Shown: positions 29,156 to 38,011 of the stretch, piece by piece
How positions within the stretch are numbered: position 1 is the stretch's first letter
Layout of the letters: each line of letters opens with the position of its first letter
Source of the DNA: Cyclobacterium amurskyense
GTDB lineage: Bacteria > Bacteroidota > Bacteroidia > Cytophagales > Cyclobacteriaceae
Assembly: GCF_001050135.1 (NCBI RefSeq)
Contig: NZ_CP012040.1
Span: forward strand, 3,011,001 to 3,075,000
Direction of reading: 5' to 3'
Length of the DNA: 64,000 bases
Program-made: the position numbers and the translations under genes
Notes under the pieces: generated by a model
What the model saw: the letters and a program-made list of their open reading frames with translations, nothing else
Told to the model about the DNA's origin: nothing
Database searches by the model: none

Positions 29156-29181
29156 AAGGTCTGCTTTGTGGAGCAGACCTT
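29156..29181 (+). terminator. Terminator after rpoC
   Basis: A 10-bp stem, AAGGTCTGCT with AGCAGACCTT, loop TTGTGG, then a T run. It also lies 24 bases before the DUF3467 start. Confidence 0.9.
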
Positions 29182-29205
29182 TTTTTATCCTATTCGAGAT
29201 TTATT

Positions 29206-29535
29206 ATGGAAGATGATAAAAAAACTGAGGAGCAGCAAAAGCAACAAATAAATGTGGAGCTAACAGACGAAATTGCTGAGGGAATTTATTCCAACTTGGC
29301 GATGATAGCCCATTCGAACTCAGAATTTGTGGTGGATTTTATCCGTTTAATGCCTGGAATACCTAAGGCAAAGGTTAAATCACGAATTATAATGACGCCA
29401 GATCATGCTTTACGACTTTTACATGCATTGAAAGACAATCTTGAGAAGTACGAAAAAGCATTTGGAAAAATACAAGGAGGGAAGGATGCCCCTCAATTCC
29501 CAATGAATTTTGGGGGAACATTAGGAGAAGCATAA
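29206..29535 (+). CDS. DUF3467 domain protein
   Basis: A small conserved Bacteroidota protein of unknown function. The 109 residues start with a charged, glutamine-rich head (MEDDKKTEEQQKQQ). The DUF3467 body follows: IYSNLAMIAHSNSEFVVDF (27-45), then the RLMPGIPKAKVKSRI and TPDHALRLLHAL segments. The family is regularly found next to rpoC in this phylum, so a role near transcription is conceivable but unproven. It lies between a terminator and the rpsL promoter, so it may depend on rpoC read-through. Confidence 0.88.
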   Translation: MEDDKKTEEQQKQQINVELTDEIAEGIYSNLAMIAHSNSEFVVDFIRLMPGIPKAKVKSRIIMTPDHALRLLHALKDNLEKYEKAFGKIQGGKDAPQFPMNFGGTLGEA

Positions 29536-29612
29536 TAAGGAGGAATAAGGTGATAAACTCAATTATTGTAATGATAGTTGATTTGAGTCGCGTAAAATTA
29601 TAACTCCTTAAT

Positions 29613-29643
29613 TTTGTTTGTTTTATTGATTTGTTTACCTTTG
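29613..29643 (+). promoter_or_regulatory. Promoter of the rpsL-rpsG-fusA-rpsJ operon
   Basis: TTTG (29613-29616), 19 bases, TACCTTTG (29636-29643). The leader before rpsL is about 45 bases. Confidence 0.8.
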
Positions 29644-29691
29644 CAATCCGAATTTTATAAGTTTAAAGCAGATTAATTAATTTATCTATTA

Positions 29692-30075
29692 ATGCCTACT
29701 ATACAACAGTTAGTTAGAAAAGGTAGAACCACTCTTGAGAGCAAATCCAAGTCAAGGGCTTTGGATGCATGTCCTCAAAGGAGAGGTGTGTGTACCCGTG
29801 TGTACACTACTACGCCAAAGAAGCCTAATTCAGCCATGAGAAAAGTGGCAAGAGTTAGATTGACAAATGGTAAGGAAGTTAATGCTTACATCCCTGGAGA
29901 AGGTCACAACCTTCAAGAGCACTCTATTGTGTTGATCCGTGGTGGAAGGGTTAAAGATTTACCAGGAGTAAGATACCATATTATCCGTGGAGCACTGGAT
30001 ACTGCAGGTGTAAAAGACCGTAAGCAGGGTCGCTCTAAATACGGAGCCAAGCGACCAAAGGCCGCTAAAAAATAA
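29692..30075 (+). CDS. rpsL: 30S ribosomal protein S12
   Basis: A decoding-centre protein. The 127 residues show TTTPKKPNSAMRKVARVRLT near 40-60 and RGGRVKDLPGVRYH near 83-96. The lysines and proline whose change gives streptomycin resistance are wild type. First gene of the str operon; rpsG follows after 22 bases. Confidence 0.99.
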   Translation: MPTIQQLVRKGRTTLESKSKSRALDACPQRRGVCTRVYTTTPKKPNSAMRKVARVRLTNGKEVNAYIPGEGHNLQEHSIVLIRGGRVKDLPGVRYHIIRGALDTAGVKDRKQGRSKYGAKRPKAAKK

Positions 30076-30097
30076 TATAATTTAATAACAGAATAAA

Positions 30098-30565
30098 ATG
30101 AGAAAAGCGAAACCAAAAAAGAGGTATATTCTTCCTGACCCCAAATTCAATGACACTTTGGTCACCAGGTTTGTCAATTGTCTTATGGTGGATGGTAAGA
30201 AAAGTATTGCTTACAGAATCTTTTATGATGCCATAGGCAAAGTAGAAGAAAAAGTAGGTGAGAATGGTCTTGAGGTTTGGAAAAAAGCGCTTAACAATAT
30301 TACTCCTGCTGTAGAGGTAAAGAGTCGTAGAGTTGGGGGTGCAACTTTCCAGGTACCTTTGGAAGTGAGGCCTGACCGTAAAATTTCCTTAGGTATTAAG
30401 TGGATGATTACTTTTGCTAGAAAAAGAGGAGAAAAAACCATGATGGATCGATTGGCTGGAGAGATCATCTCGGCTTCTAAAGGAGAAGGCGCAGCTGTGA
30501 AGAAAAAAGACGATACGCATAGAATGGCGGAAGCCAATAAAGCATTCTCGCATTTTAGATTTTAA
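30098..30565 (+). CDS. rpsG: 30S ribosomal protein S7
   Basis: It organises the 3' domain of 16S rRNA and touches the E-site tRNA. The 155 residues include VTRFVNCLMVDGKKS (about 24-38), the PAVEVKSRRVGGATFQVPLEV segment and the C-terminal HRMAEANKAFSHFRF. It is 6 bases upstream of fusA. Confidence 0.99.
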   Translation: MRKAKPKKRYILPDPKFNDTLVTRFVNCLMVDGKKSIAYRIFYDAIGKVEEKVGENGLEVWKKALNNITPAVEVKSRRVGGATFQVPLEVRPDRKISLGIKWMITFARKRGEKTMMDRLAGEIISASKGEGAAVKKKDDTHRMAEANKAFSHFRF

Positions 30566-30571
30566 TAAGTA

Positions 30572-32719
30572 ATGGCTAAGAAAGACTTAAAATATTTAAG
30601 AAACATAGGTATCATGGCTCACATTGACGCCGGAAAAACAACAACTTCCGAGCGTATTTTGTATTACACTGGTTTGTCACATAAAATTGGTGAAGTACAT
30701 GATGGAGCTGCTACTATGGACTGGATGGAGCAAGAGCAGGAGAGAGGGATTACCATCACTTCAGCTGCTACTACTACCAAATGGAAGTACCCTACCGATC
30801 AGGGACAGCCTTTAGAAAATACTAAAGAATATCAAATCAACTTGATTGATACTCCTGGTCACGTGGATTTTACCGTTGAGGTAGAAAGATCCCTTCGAGT
30901 GCTGGATGGTGCTGTAGCCTTATTTTGTGCTGTATCAGGTGTGGAACCTCAGTCCGAAACAGTTTGGAGACAAGCTGATAAATACCACGTTCCAAGAATC
31001 TGCTTTGTAAACAAAATGGATCGTGCCGGAGCTGATTTTTTTAATGCCATTAATGAAATTAAGGATAAATTAGGTGCTAACCCTGTACCTCTTCAAATTC
31101 CAATTGGAGCTGAAGATACATTTAAGGGAGTAGTTGATCTTATCACGAATCAGGCCATAGTATGGAATGAAGAAGATCAAGGGATGACTTATAAAGTTAT
31201 TGAAATCCCTGAGGATCTTAAAGAGACCGTTACTGAATACAGACAAAGTCTTATTGAGCAGGTAGCCTCTTATGATGAGGATTTAATGATCAAATTCTTT
31301 GAGGATGAAAATTCCATTACCAAAGAAGAAATGATGACTGCTATTCGTAAGGCTGTAATCAACATGGACTTTTCTCCTGTATTGTGTGGTTCTGCCTTTA
31401 AAAACAAAGGAGTTCAAGCGCTTTTGGATGCTGTAATGGCTTATTTGCCTTCACCTCTTGATTTGCCTCCTGTAAAAGGAACAAATCCTGATACTGAAGA
31501 ATCTGTAGTAAGAAATCCTGACAGTGATGAGCCTTTTGCTGCTTTAGCATTTAAAATTGCTACTGACCCATTTGTAGGTCGTTTGGCTTTTATGCGTGTT
31601 TATTCAGGCCAGTTGAATTCTGGTTCTTATGTATACAACACAAGAACAAGTAAAAAAGAAAGAATATCAAGATTGCTTCAAATGCACTCCAACAAGCAAA
31701 ATCCTATTGATAGGGTAGAAGCTGGAGACATTTGTGCCGGTGTTGGTTTTAAAGATATAAAAACAGGCGATACACTTTGTGATGAGAAGAACAAAGTGGT
31801 CTTAGAGGAAATGACTTTCCCTGAGCCTGTTATTGGTTATGCAATTGAGCCTAAGACGCAAGCAGATGTTGACAAATTAGGTATGGCCATTGCCAAGTTG
31901 GTTGAGGAAGATCCTACCCTGCACGTAAATACTGACCATGAAACTGGTCAAGTTATTTTGAGAGGTATGGGTGAACTTCACCTTGAGATTATTATAGACA
32001 GACTTAAGCGTGAGTTTAAAGTTGAGATCAACCAAGGTGCTCCTCAGGTAGCTTACAAAGAAGCTCTTTTTGCTAGTGTTGAACACAAAGAAGTGTACAA
32101 GAAGCAAACAGGTGGTAAAGGTAAATTTGCAGACATTGTGTTCGAGATTGGACCAAAAGAAGCTGATCCTGAAACTGGTGAAGTCAAAGCTGGATTGGAT
32201 TTTGTAAATGGCATTGTTGGGGGTGTGATTCCAAGAGAATTTATTCCTTCAATTCAGAAGGGCTTTGCAGAGTCTATGAAAAATGGTCCGTTGGCTGGAT
32301 ACCCGGTTGAAGCTATGAAAGTAAGGTTGTTCCATGGTTCTTTTCACGATGTCGATTCAGATGCAGTGTCATTTGAAATGGCCGCAAGATTAGGTTTCAA
32401 AGAAGCGGCTAAAAAATGTAAGCCTCAATTATTGGAGCCAATCATGGCAGTAGAAGTTGTTACTCCTGAGGAGTATACAGGACCTGTTACAGGTGACTTA
32501 AACCGTCGAAGAGGTTTGATGAAAGGTATGGATACCAAAGGTGTTTCAACTGTTATCAAGTCATCCGTTCCATTGTCAGAATTGTTTGGCTATGTAACAG
32601 ATTTGAGAACCATTTCATCCGGTAGGGCATCCGCCTCACTTACTTTCTCACATTATGACCCTGTTCCTAGTAACATTGCTGAAGCTGTTATTGCTAAAGT
32701 AAAAGGAGAGAAGGCTTAA
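30572..32719 (+). CDS. fusA: Elongation factor G
   Basis: The GTPase that drives ribosomal translocation and, with ribosome recycling factor, recycling. The 715 residues carry G1 AHIDAGKTTTSER (16-28), the switch segment RGITITSAATT (60-70), DTPGHVDFT (near 95) and NKMDR (near 148). Domains II-V are complete up to HYDPVPSNIAEAVIAKV. It is the standard translocating type, in the str operon between rpsG and rpsJ, with no tuf gene beside it. Confidence 0.98.
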   Translation: MAKKDLKYLRNIGIMAHIDAGKTTTSERILYYTGLSHKIGEVHDGAATMDWMEQEQERGITITSAATTTKWKYPTDQGQPLENTKEYQINLIDTPGHVDFTVEVERSLRVLDGAVALFCAVSGVEPQSETVWRQADKYHVPRICFVNKMDRAGADFFNAINEIKDKLGANPVPLQIPIGAEDTFKGVVDLITNQAIVWNEEDQGMTYKVIEIPEDLKETVTEYRQSLIEQVASYDEDLMIKFFEDENSITKEEMMTAIRKAVINMDFSPVLCGSAFKNKGVQALLDAVMAYLPSPLDLPPVKGTNPDTEESVVRNPDSDEPFAALAFKIATDPFVGRLAFMRVYSGQLNSGSYVYNTRTSKKERISRLLQMHSNKQNPIDRVEAGDICAGVGFKDIKTGDTLCDEKNKVVLEEMTFPEPVIGYAIEPKTQADVDKLGMAIAKLVEEDPTLHVNTDHETGQVILRGMGELHLEIIIDRLKREFKVEINQGAPQVAYKEALFASVEHKEVYKKQTGGKGKFADIVFEIGPKEADPETGEVKAGLDFVNGIVGGVIPREFIPSIQKGFAESMKNGPLAGYPVEAMKVRLFHGSFHDVDSDAVSFEMAARLGFKEAAKKCKPQLLEPIMAVEVVTPEEYTGPVTGDLNRRRGLMKGMDTKGVSTVIKSSVPLSELFGYVTDLRTISSGRASASLTFSHYDPVPSNIAEAVIAKVKGEKA

Positions 32720-32730
32720 AATAATCGAAC

Positions 32731-33036
32731 ATGAATCAAAAAATCAGAATAAAACTAAAGTCATACGATCATAGCCTGGTGGACAAGTCATCAGAGAAGA
32801 TCGTGAAAGCTGTAAAATCTACAGGTGCAGTAGTTGTTGGGCCAATTCCTCTTCCTACTAAAAAAGAGAAATTTACAGTATTGAAATCTCCACATGTAAA
32901 CAAAAAAGCTAGAGAACAATTTCAGCTTTGTACTTACAAGAGATTGGTAGATATTTACTCTAACAGTTCTAAAACAGTAGATGCTTTGATGAAAATCGAA
33001 CTTCCAAGTGGAGTAGATGTTGAAATTAAAGTGTGA
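32731..33036 (+). CDS. rpsJ: 30S ribosomal protein S10
   Basis: An assembly protein of the 30S head that also forms the NusB-NusE antitermination pair. The 101 residues include IRIKLKSYDHSLVDKS (5-20), the GPIPLPTKKEKFTVLKSPHVNKKAREQF loop (about 38-65) and RLVDIYS. It is the last gene of the str unit here: a strong terminator follows, splitting it from rplC. Confidence 0.99.
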   Translation: MNQKIRIKLKSYDHSLVDKSSEKIVKAVKSTGAVVVGPIPLPTKKEKFTVLKSPHVNKKAREQFQLCTYKRLVDIYSNSSKTVDALMKIELPSGVDVEIKV

Positions 33037-33059
33037 TCTTCACTTATAATATTTAGAAA

Positions 33060-33085
33060 AACCTGTACCAATTGTGGTGCAGGTT
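33060..33085 (+). terminator. Terminator between rpsJ and rplC
   Basis: An 11-bp stem with one G-T pair, AACCTGTACCA (33060-33070) with TGGTGCAGGTT (33075-33085), loop ATTG, followed by a run of eight T. Confidence 0.9.
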
Positions 33086-33189
33086 TTTTTTTGGAGCAAA
33101 CATTTCGCTTTGCTTTAAATAAATCTTAGAATTTTCATTTGTTTGGGGATGTTTCCTAAGCTAATTGTTTGAAAATATTCAGGTTGCAG

Positions 33190-33220
33190 TTTGTTACCTG
33201 AAATTAAATTACTAACTTTG
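33190..33220 (+). promoter_or_regulatory. Promoter of the rplC (S10-spc) superoperon
   Basis: TTTG (33190-33193), 19 bases, TAACTTTG (33213-33220). The rplC leader is about 60 bases. Confidence 0.85.
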
Positions 33221-33283
33221 CAATCCTTTAAAGGGGACAGGTGTGTATACACTTGTGAATCATTGTATATCATATATCCAAAG

Positions 33284-33916
33284 ATGTCTGGAATAATAGG
33301 TAAGAAAATCGGAATGACTAGTATTTTTAGTGCCGATGGACGAAATGTCGCATGCACGTTAATAGAAGCTGGTCCTTGCGTAGTGACGCAAGTAAAAAAT
33401 GTAGAATCAGACGGGTACAACGCTGTACAGTTGTCTTATGGTGAGCGTAAGGAAAAAAATACGCCCAAACCATTAATCGGCCATTTCAAAAAGGCTGGTA
33501 CAACTCCAAAGCAGAAAGTTGTTGAATTTAGGGATTTCAGAGTGGAATTCGAAGGTCAGGTAGACATGGGTAAAACTGTGGTATCTGACAAGATCTTTGT
33601 CGAAGGTGATTTTATTGATGCTATAGGAACTTCCAAAGGAAAAGGTTTCCAAGGTGTTGTTAAGCGTCATGGGTTTGCAGGAGTTGGCGGTGCCACTCAC
33701 GGCCAGCACAACAGACAACGTCATCCAGGTTCTATCGGTGCTTGCTCTTGGCCCTCAAGGGTTTTTAAAGGCATGAGAATGGCAGGAAGAACCGGTGGTA
33801 ACAGGGTCAAAGTACTTAATTTAAAAGTACTTAAAATATATCCTGAAAAGAACCTGCTATTAGTTAGTGGTTCTATACCGGGAGCCAAAAATTCTTTTGT
33901 GATTCTAGAGAAGTAA
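33284..33916 (+). CDS. rplC: 50S ribosomal protein L3
   Basis: An early assembly protein reaching the peptidyl transferase centre. The start at 33284 gives the conserved MSGIIGKKIGMTSIF and a 210-residue product; the frame is open 93 bases further upstream, but that part overlaps the promoter. The family loop KGKGFQGVVKRHGF (near 120) and GGATHGQHNRQRHPGSIG (near 136) are present. First gene after its own promoter. Confidence 0.98.
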   Translation: MSGIIGKKIGMTSIFSADGRNVACTLIEAGPCVVTQVKNVESDGYNAVQLSYGERKEKNTPKPLIGHFKKAGTTPKQKVVEFRDFRVEFEGQVDMGKTVVSDKIFVEGDFIDAIGTSKGKGFQGVVKRHGFAGVGGATHGQHNRQRHPGSIGACSWPSRVFKGMRMAGRTGGNRVKVLNLKVLKIYPEKNLLLVSGSIPGAKNSFVILEK

Positions 33917-33920
33917 TAAG

Positions 33921-34550
33921 ATGGAATTAGCAATATTAAAACAAACCGGTGAAGAGACCGGAAGGAAGATCACGCTCTCTGAAGATATTTTCTCCATGGA
34001 GCCCAATGATCACGCCATATACCTGGATGTAAAACAGTATTTGGCCAATAGAAGACAGGGTACGCATAAATCTAAAGAAAGAGCTGAAATTTCCGGTTCT
34101 ACCAGAAAGATTAAAAAACAAAAAGGTACCGGTAGCGCACGTGCTGGCTCTATCAAATCTCCAATTTTCAGAGGAGGAGGAAGAGTATTCGGCCCTAAGC
34201 CAAGAGACTACTCTTTTAAGTTAAATAAGAAATTGAAGCAGGTTGCCAGAAAGTCTGCACTAAGTTACAAAGCCAAAGAAAACGGTTTAGTGATTTTGGA
34301 AGATTTGGTTTTTGATGCACCTAAGACCAAGGATTATATCAATCTGTTGTCCAAACTATCTTTATCAGATAAAAAGACACTTCTAGTGGTTGGTGAAAAC
34401 AACCCAAATGTTTATTTGTCATCTAGGAACGTACCTAAAGCAAAAGTAAGAGTATTCAGTGAATTGAATACTTATGAATTACTTGATGCTGATAGTCTTG
34501 TTCTTTGTGAAGGTGCTGTAAGTAAGTTAGAAACCCTTTTATCGAAGTAA
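33921..34550 (+). CDS. rplD: 50S ribosomal protein L4
   Basis: It lines the peptide exit tunnel together with L22. The 209 residues contain the extended loop with RQGTHKSKERAEISGSTRK (about 46-65), the GTGSARAGSIKSPIFRGGGRVFGP segment and the C-terminal Rossmann-like part. In gammaproteobacteria L4 regulates the S10 operon; nothing here shows that. Confidence 0.98.
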   Translation: MELAILKQTGEETGRKITLSEDIFSMEPNDHAIYLDVKQYLANRRQGTHKSKERAEISGSTRKIKKQKGTGSARAGSIKSPIFRGGGRVFGPKPRDYSFKLNKKLKQVARKSALSYKAKENGLVILEDLVFDAPKTKDYINLLSKLSLSDKKTLLVVGENNPNVYLSSRNVPKAKVRVFSELNTYELLDADSLVLCEGAVSKLETLLSK

Positions 34551-34554
34551 AATC

Positions 34555-34842
34555 ATGGATATATTAAAAAGACCTTTAATTACAGAAAAGATCTCAGCCA
34601 TGAACGAACGTGGGGTGTATGGTTTTGTAGTTGAAAGAACTGCAAAGAAGCCTCAAATAAAAGATGCCGTAGAGAAAATGTACGGTGTCAAAGTGGTTGA
34701 AGTACGCACCATGCGTTATGCTGCAAAGAAAAAGACAAGGTACACCAAAGCTAAAATTGTTTCTGGATATACCAACACCTTCAAGAAGGCAATGGTACAG
34801 GTAGCAGAAGGTGAAATCATTGATTTTTACGGAGAAATTTAA
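34555..34842 (+). CDS. rplW: 50S ribosomal protein L23
   Basis: A tunnel-exit protein that docks trigger factor and SRP. The 95 residues start DILKRPLITEKISAMNERG, with VEKMYGVKVVEVRTM near 40-54. The short loop form is usual in this phylum. It lies 4 bases after rplD. Confidence 0.98.
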   Translation: MDILKRPLITEKISAMNERGVYGFVVERTAKKPQIKDAVEKMYGVKVVEVRTMRYAAKKKTRYTKAKIVSGYTNTFKKAMVQVAEGEIIDFYGEI

Positions 34843-34855
34843 TTGAATCAGAGCA

Positions 34856-35680
34856 ATGGCAGTTAAAAAATTAAAACCTGTAACTCCTGGTACCCGTTTT
34901 AGAGTGGCGCCTTCATTTGATGAAGTCACAACTTCTAAGCCGGAAAAGAGCCTTTTGGCTCCTTTGAAGAAAAGTGGTGGCAGGAATCATAGTGGTAAAA
35001 TGACCTCCAGATATATCGGAGGTGGACATAAAAAAAGGCTTAGGATCGTCGATTTCAAAAGAAATAAAGAAGGCGTTCCAGCTGTAGTTAAATCTATAGA
35101 ATACGATCCAAACAGAACAGCAAGGATAGCTTTGTTATTTTATGTGGATGGTACTAAAGCTTATATGATTGCTCCTGAGGGACTTGAAGTAGGTCAAACG
35201 GTTGTTTCTGGAGAAGGAGCAAGCCCTGAAGTTGGCAATACTTTGTATTTAAGAAATATCCCTCTAGGTACAATTATTCATAACATTGAATTGAAGCCTG
35301 GTAAAGGTGGAGCAATGGCAAGAAGTGCTGGTGGATACGCGCAGCTTCTAGCGAGAGAAGGTAAATACGTAACCCTCAAATTGCCTTCTGGTGAAATGAG
35401 AGTCGTTTTGGGTACTTGCAAGGCTACTATTGGGACTGTTTCTAATGGTGACCATATGAACGTAGTACTTGGAAAAGCTGGTCGTAAAAGATGGCTTGGA
35501 AGAAGACCTCGTACTAGAGGTGTTGCTATGAACCCTGTTGATCACCCTATGGGTGGTGGTGAAGGCCGTTCTTCAGGTGGTCATCCACGTTCTAGAACAG
35601 GCTTGTTGGCCAAGGGTAAAAAGACTCGTTCGCCCAAAAAGTACTCCAATAAATTTATCATTAGCAGAAGAACTAAGTAA
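34856..35680 (+). CDS. rplB: 50S ribosomal protein L2
   Basis: It is needed for subunit joining and the peptidyl transferase centre. The 274 residues include KKSGGRNHSGKMTSRYIGGGHK (about 38-59), RSAGGYAQLLAREGKYV and the C-terminal MNPVDHPMGGGEGRSSGG with the conserved His near 229. Confidence 0.99.
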   Translation: MAVKKLKPVTPGTRFRVAPSFDEVTTSKPEKSLLAPLKKSGGRNHSGKMTSRYIGGGHKKRLRIVDFKRNKEGVPAVVKSIEYDPNRTARIALLFYVDGTKAYMIAPEGLEVGQTVVSGEGASPEVGNTLYLRNIPLGTIIHNIELKPGKGGAMARSAGGYAQLLAREGKYVTLKLPSGEMRVVLGTCKATIGTVSNGDHMNVVLGKAGRKRWLGRRPRTRGVAMNPVDHPMGGGEGRSSGGHPRSRTGLLAKGKKTRSPKKYSNKFIISRRTK

Positions 35681-35682
35681 AC

Positions 35683-35961
35683 ATGGCACGTTCGTTAAAA
35701 AAAGGCCCATATATAGAGCACCACTTACTAAAGAAAGTGGATGTTATGAACGAATCTGGAAAGAAATCCGTGATCAAAACCTGGTCCAGGAGGTCGATGA
35801 TTTCTCCGGATTTTGTAGGACTAACCTTTGCAGTGCACAATGGAAACAAATTTATTCCTGTTTTTGTGACAGACAATATGGTTGGTCATAAGTTAGGTGA
35901 ATTTGCACCTACCAGAAATTTCCGTGGACACATTGCCAAAAAAGATAAAGGAAAGAGATAA
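35683..35961 (+). CDS. rpsS: 30S ribosomal protein S19
   Basis: A protein of the 30S head that contacts the A-site finger bridge. The 92 residues include MARSLKKGPYIEHHLLKKV, TWSRRSMISPDFVGLTFAVHNG and the GHKLGEFAPTRNFRGH end. Only 2 bases after rplB. Confidence 0.99.
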   Translation: MARSLKKGPYIEHHLLKKVDVMNESGKKSVIKTWSRRSMISPDFVGLTFAVHNGNKFIPVFVTDNMVGHKLGEFAPTRNFRGHIAKKDKGKR

Positions 35962-35963
35962 TC

Positions 35964-36353
35964 ATGGAAGCTATAGCAAAATTAAATAATGTTCCTACCT
36001 CTCCCAGAAAGATGCGTCTGGTTGCGGATCTGGTAAGGGGAAAGAAAGTAGGTCAGGCATTAAGCATCTTGAAATTTACGCCTAATCATGGATCTATCAG
36101 GCTTGAAAAGCTGTTGTTATCCGCTATTGCCAACTGGCAGGCGAAAAATCCTGATGAAAAGCTTGAAGATGCAGAATTGTATATCAAGACCATCTCTGTA
36201 GATGGAGGTAGGATGTTAAAGAGGCTAAGACCTGCACCACAGGGTAGAGCACATAGAATCCGTAAAAGATCAAATCATGTAACGCTTGTAGTAGACTCCG
36301 TTGGAGAAAATGTTACCGCTGATGTTGTTGAATCAAATGAAAAAGTAAACTAA
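35964..36353 (+). CDS. rplV: 50S ribosomal protein L22
   Basis: A tunnel protein with a long beta-hairpin (IKTISVDGGRMLKRLRPAPQ, near 73-92) that binds all 23S domains. The 129 residues begin with NVPTSPRKMRLVADLVRGKKV. It lies between rpsS and rpsC with 2-3 base gaps. Confidence 0.98.
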   Translation: MEAIAKLNNVPTSPRKMRLVADLVRGKKVGQALSILKFTPNHGSIRLEKLLLSAIANWQAKNPDEKLEDAELYIKTISVDGGRMLKRLRPAPQGRAHRIRKRSNHVTLVVDSVGENVTADVVESNEKVN

Positions 36354-36356
36354 AAT

Positions 36357-37094
36357 ATGGGACAAAAAGTTAACCCAATTGGTTTAAGGCTTGGTATCAT
36401 TAAGGGGTGGGACTCTAACTGGTATGGAGGACGCGATTTCGCTGATAAGCTTTATGAAGACCAGAACATCAGAAAATACGTCTTTGCCAGGATACCTAAA
36501 GGCGGTATTTCTAAGGTGATTATTGAAAGAACTCTTAAAAGAATTACCCTTACCATTCAAACTGCCCGACCTGGTGTAGTAATTGGAAAAGGTGGTTCTG
36601 AGGTGGATAAGCTAAAAGAAGAACTTAAGAAAATTACAGATAAGGACATTCAAATCAACATATTTGAAATCAAACGTCCTGAATTAGATGCTAAGTTGGT
36701 TGGTGAATCCATTGCACAGCAATTGGAAGCCAGGATTTCTTTTAGGAGAGCTATGAAACAATCCATTGCTGCTACCATGAGAGTGGGCGCTGAAGGGATT
36801 AAAGTAAAACTTTCCGGTAGATTAGGTGGTGCTGAAATGGCTAGATCTGAAATGTACAAAGAAGGTAGAATTCCTTTGCACACTATTCGTGCAGATGTGG
36901 ATTATGCCCTTTCTGAAGCACAAACAGTCTATGGTAAAATCGGTATCAAAGTTTGGATATTCAAAGGCGAAGTTTATGGTAAAAGAGATCTTTCTCCAAA
37001 TGCCGGACTAAGTAATGACTCCAAAGGAAATGCTCCTGCTGGTAACAGAAGAAGAAGAGAAGGTGGGCCTAAGAGAAGAAAAAGAAACAACTAA
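36357..37094 (+). CDS. rpsC: 30S ribosomal protein S3
   Basis: A part of the mRNA entry tunnel. The 245 residues start GQKVNPIGLRLGIIKGWDSNW, carry the KH motif GVVIGKGGSEVDKLKEEL near 74-91 and the C-terminal KVWIFKGEVYG. A basic Arg/Lys tail of about 30 residues ends the protein. Confidence 0.99.
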   Translation: MGQKVNPIGLRLGIIKGWDSNWYGGRDFADKLYEDQNIRKYVFARIPKGGISKVIIERTLKRITLTIQTARPGVVIGKGGSEVDKLKEELKKITDKDIQINIFEIKRPELDAKLVGESIAQQLEARISFRRAMKQSIAATMRVGAEGIKVKLSGRLGGAEMARSEMYKEGRIPLHTIRADVDYALSEAQTVYGKIGIKVWIFKGEVYGKRDLSPNAGLSNDSKGNAPAGNRRRREGGPKRRKRNN

Positions 37095-37114
37095 ACATCC
37101 TTAACTGAGCAATC

Positions 37115-37537
37115 ATGTTACAGCCAAGAAGAACGAAATTTAGAAAAATGCATAAGGGGAGGATCAAAGGAATTGCCCAAAGAGGTCATACTTTGGCCTT
37201 TGGTAATTTCGGCATCAAATCCCTGGAGCCTGGATGGATCACTTCGAGACAAATAGAAGCTGCCCGTATTGCAATGACAAGAGCAATGAAAAGGGAAGGA
37301 CAAGTTTGGATCCGAATATTTCCAGATAAACCGATCACTAAAAAGCCTGCAGAGGTAAGGATGGGTAAAGGTAAAGGAGCTCCTGAATACTGGGTAGCAG
37401 TTATCAGACCAGGAACAATCCTTTTTGAAGCTACTGGTGTTTCCGTGGAAGTTGCACAGGAAGCTCTAAGACTAGCACAACAAAAGCTTCCTGTAAGTAC
37501 AAAATTTATCGTACGTAGAGATTACGTTGGATCATAA
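37115..37537 (+). CDS. rplP: 50S ribosomal protein L16
   Basis: It sits at the A-site side of the 50S subunit. The 140 residues begin LQPRRTKFRKMHKGR, with the family marks QIEAARIAMTRAMKREG (46-62) and PDKPITKKPAEVRMGKGKG. The stop codon overlaps nothing essential; rpmC starts 5 bases later. Confidence 0.99.
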   Translation: MLQPRRTKFRKMHKGRIKGIAQRGHTLAFGNFGIKSLEPGWITSRQIEAARIAMTRAMKREGQVWIRIFPDKPITKKPAEVRMGKGKGAPEYWVAVIRPGTILFEATGVSVEVAQEALRLAQQKLPVSTKFIVRRDYVGS

Positions 37538-37541
37538 GCTG

Positions 37542-37736
37542 ATGAAAAATTCTGAAATCAACGCTCTAACTGAGAGCGAAATACAATCCCGCATAGATGC
37601 GGAAAGGGAGAACTTGACAAAATTACGTTTTGCTCATGCTATTTCACCCATAGAAAATCCAAATAGAATAAGAGAATCAAGGCGTTTGGTTGCAAGGTTG
37701 AATACGTTTTTACGAGCCAAACAACTAGCTAAATAA
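37542..37736 (+). CDS. rpmC: 50S ribosomal protein L29
   Basis: A small helical protein near the tunnel exit. The ATG at 37542 gives 64 residues (KNSEINALTESEIQSRI, then ENLTKLRFAHA, with the ARLNTFLRAKQLAK tail). An ATG at 37527 would overlap rplP and is less likely. Confidence 0.95.
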   Translation: MKNSEINALTESEIQSRIDAERENLTKLRFAHAISPIENPNRIRESRRLVARLNTFLRAKQLAK

Positions 37737-37744
37737 GAAACAAA

Positions 37745-38008
37745 ATGGCTACTACAGATAGAAACCTTCGTAAAGAAAGAATAGGAAAGGTAGTTAGCAA
37801 CAAAATGGATAAGTCCATAACCGTAGCGATAGAGCGTAGAGTAAAACACCCTATTTACGGTAAATTTGTTGGTAAAACGACCAAATTCATGGCTCATGAC
37901 GAAAACAATGATTGTAAGCAAGGAGACTTGGTTAAAATCAGTGAAACTCGTCCGCTGAGTAAGAGCAAGCGTTGGAGATTGGTGGAAATAATAGAAAGGG
38001 CATTATAA
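37745..38008 (+). CDS. rpsQ: 30S ribosomal protein S17
   Basis: A primary 16S-binding OB-fold protein. The 87 residues include RKERIGKVVSNKMDKSITVA (9-28), HPIYGKFVGKTTKFMAHDE and the RPLSKSKRWRLVEI end. Confidence 0.99.
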   Translation: MATTDRNLRKERIGKVVSNKMDKSITVAIERRVKHPIYGKFVGKTTKFMAHDENNDCKQGDLVKISETRPLSKSKRWRLVEIIERAL

Positions 38009-38011
38009 ATC

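Noticed and set aside
33191..33283. Upstream extension of the rplC frame
   Set aside because: It would overlap the TAnnTTTG promoter, and family members start at MSGIIGKK.
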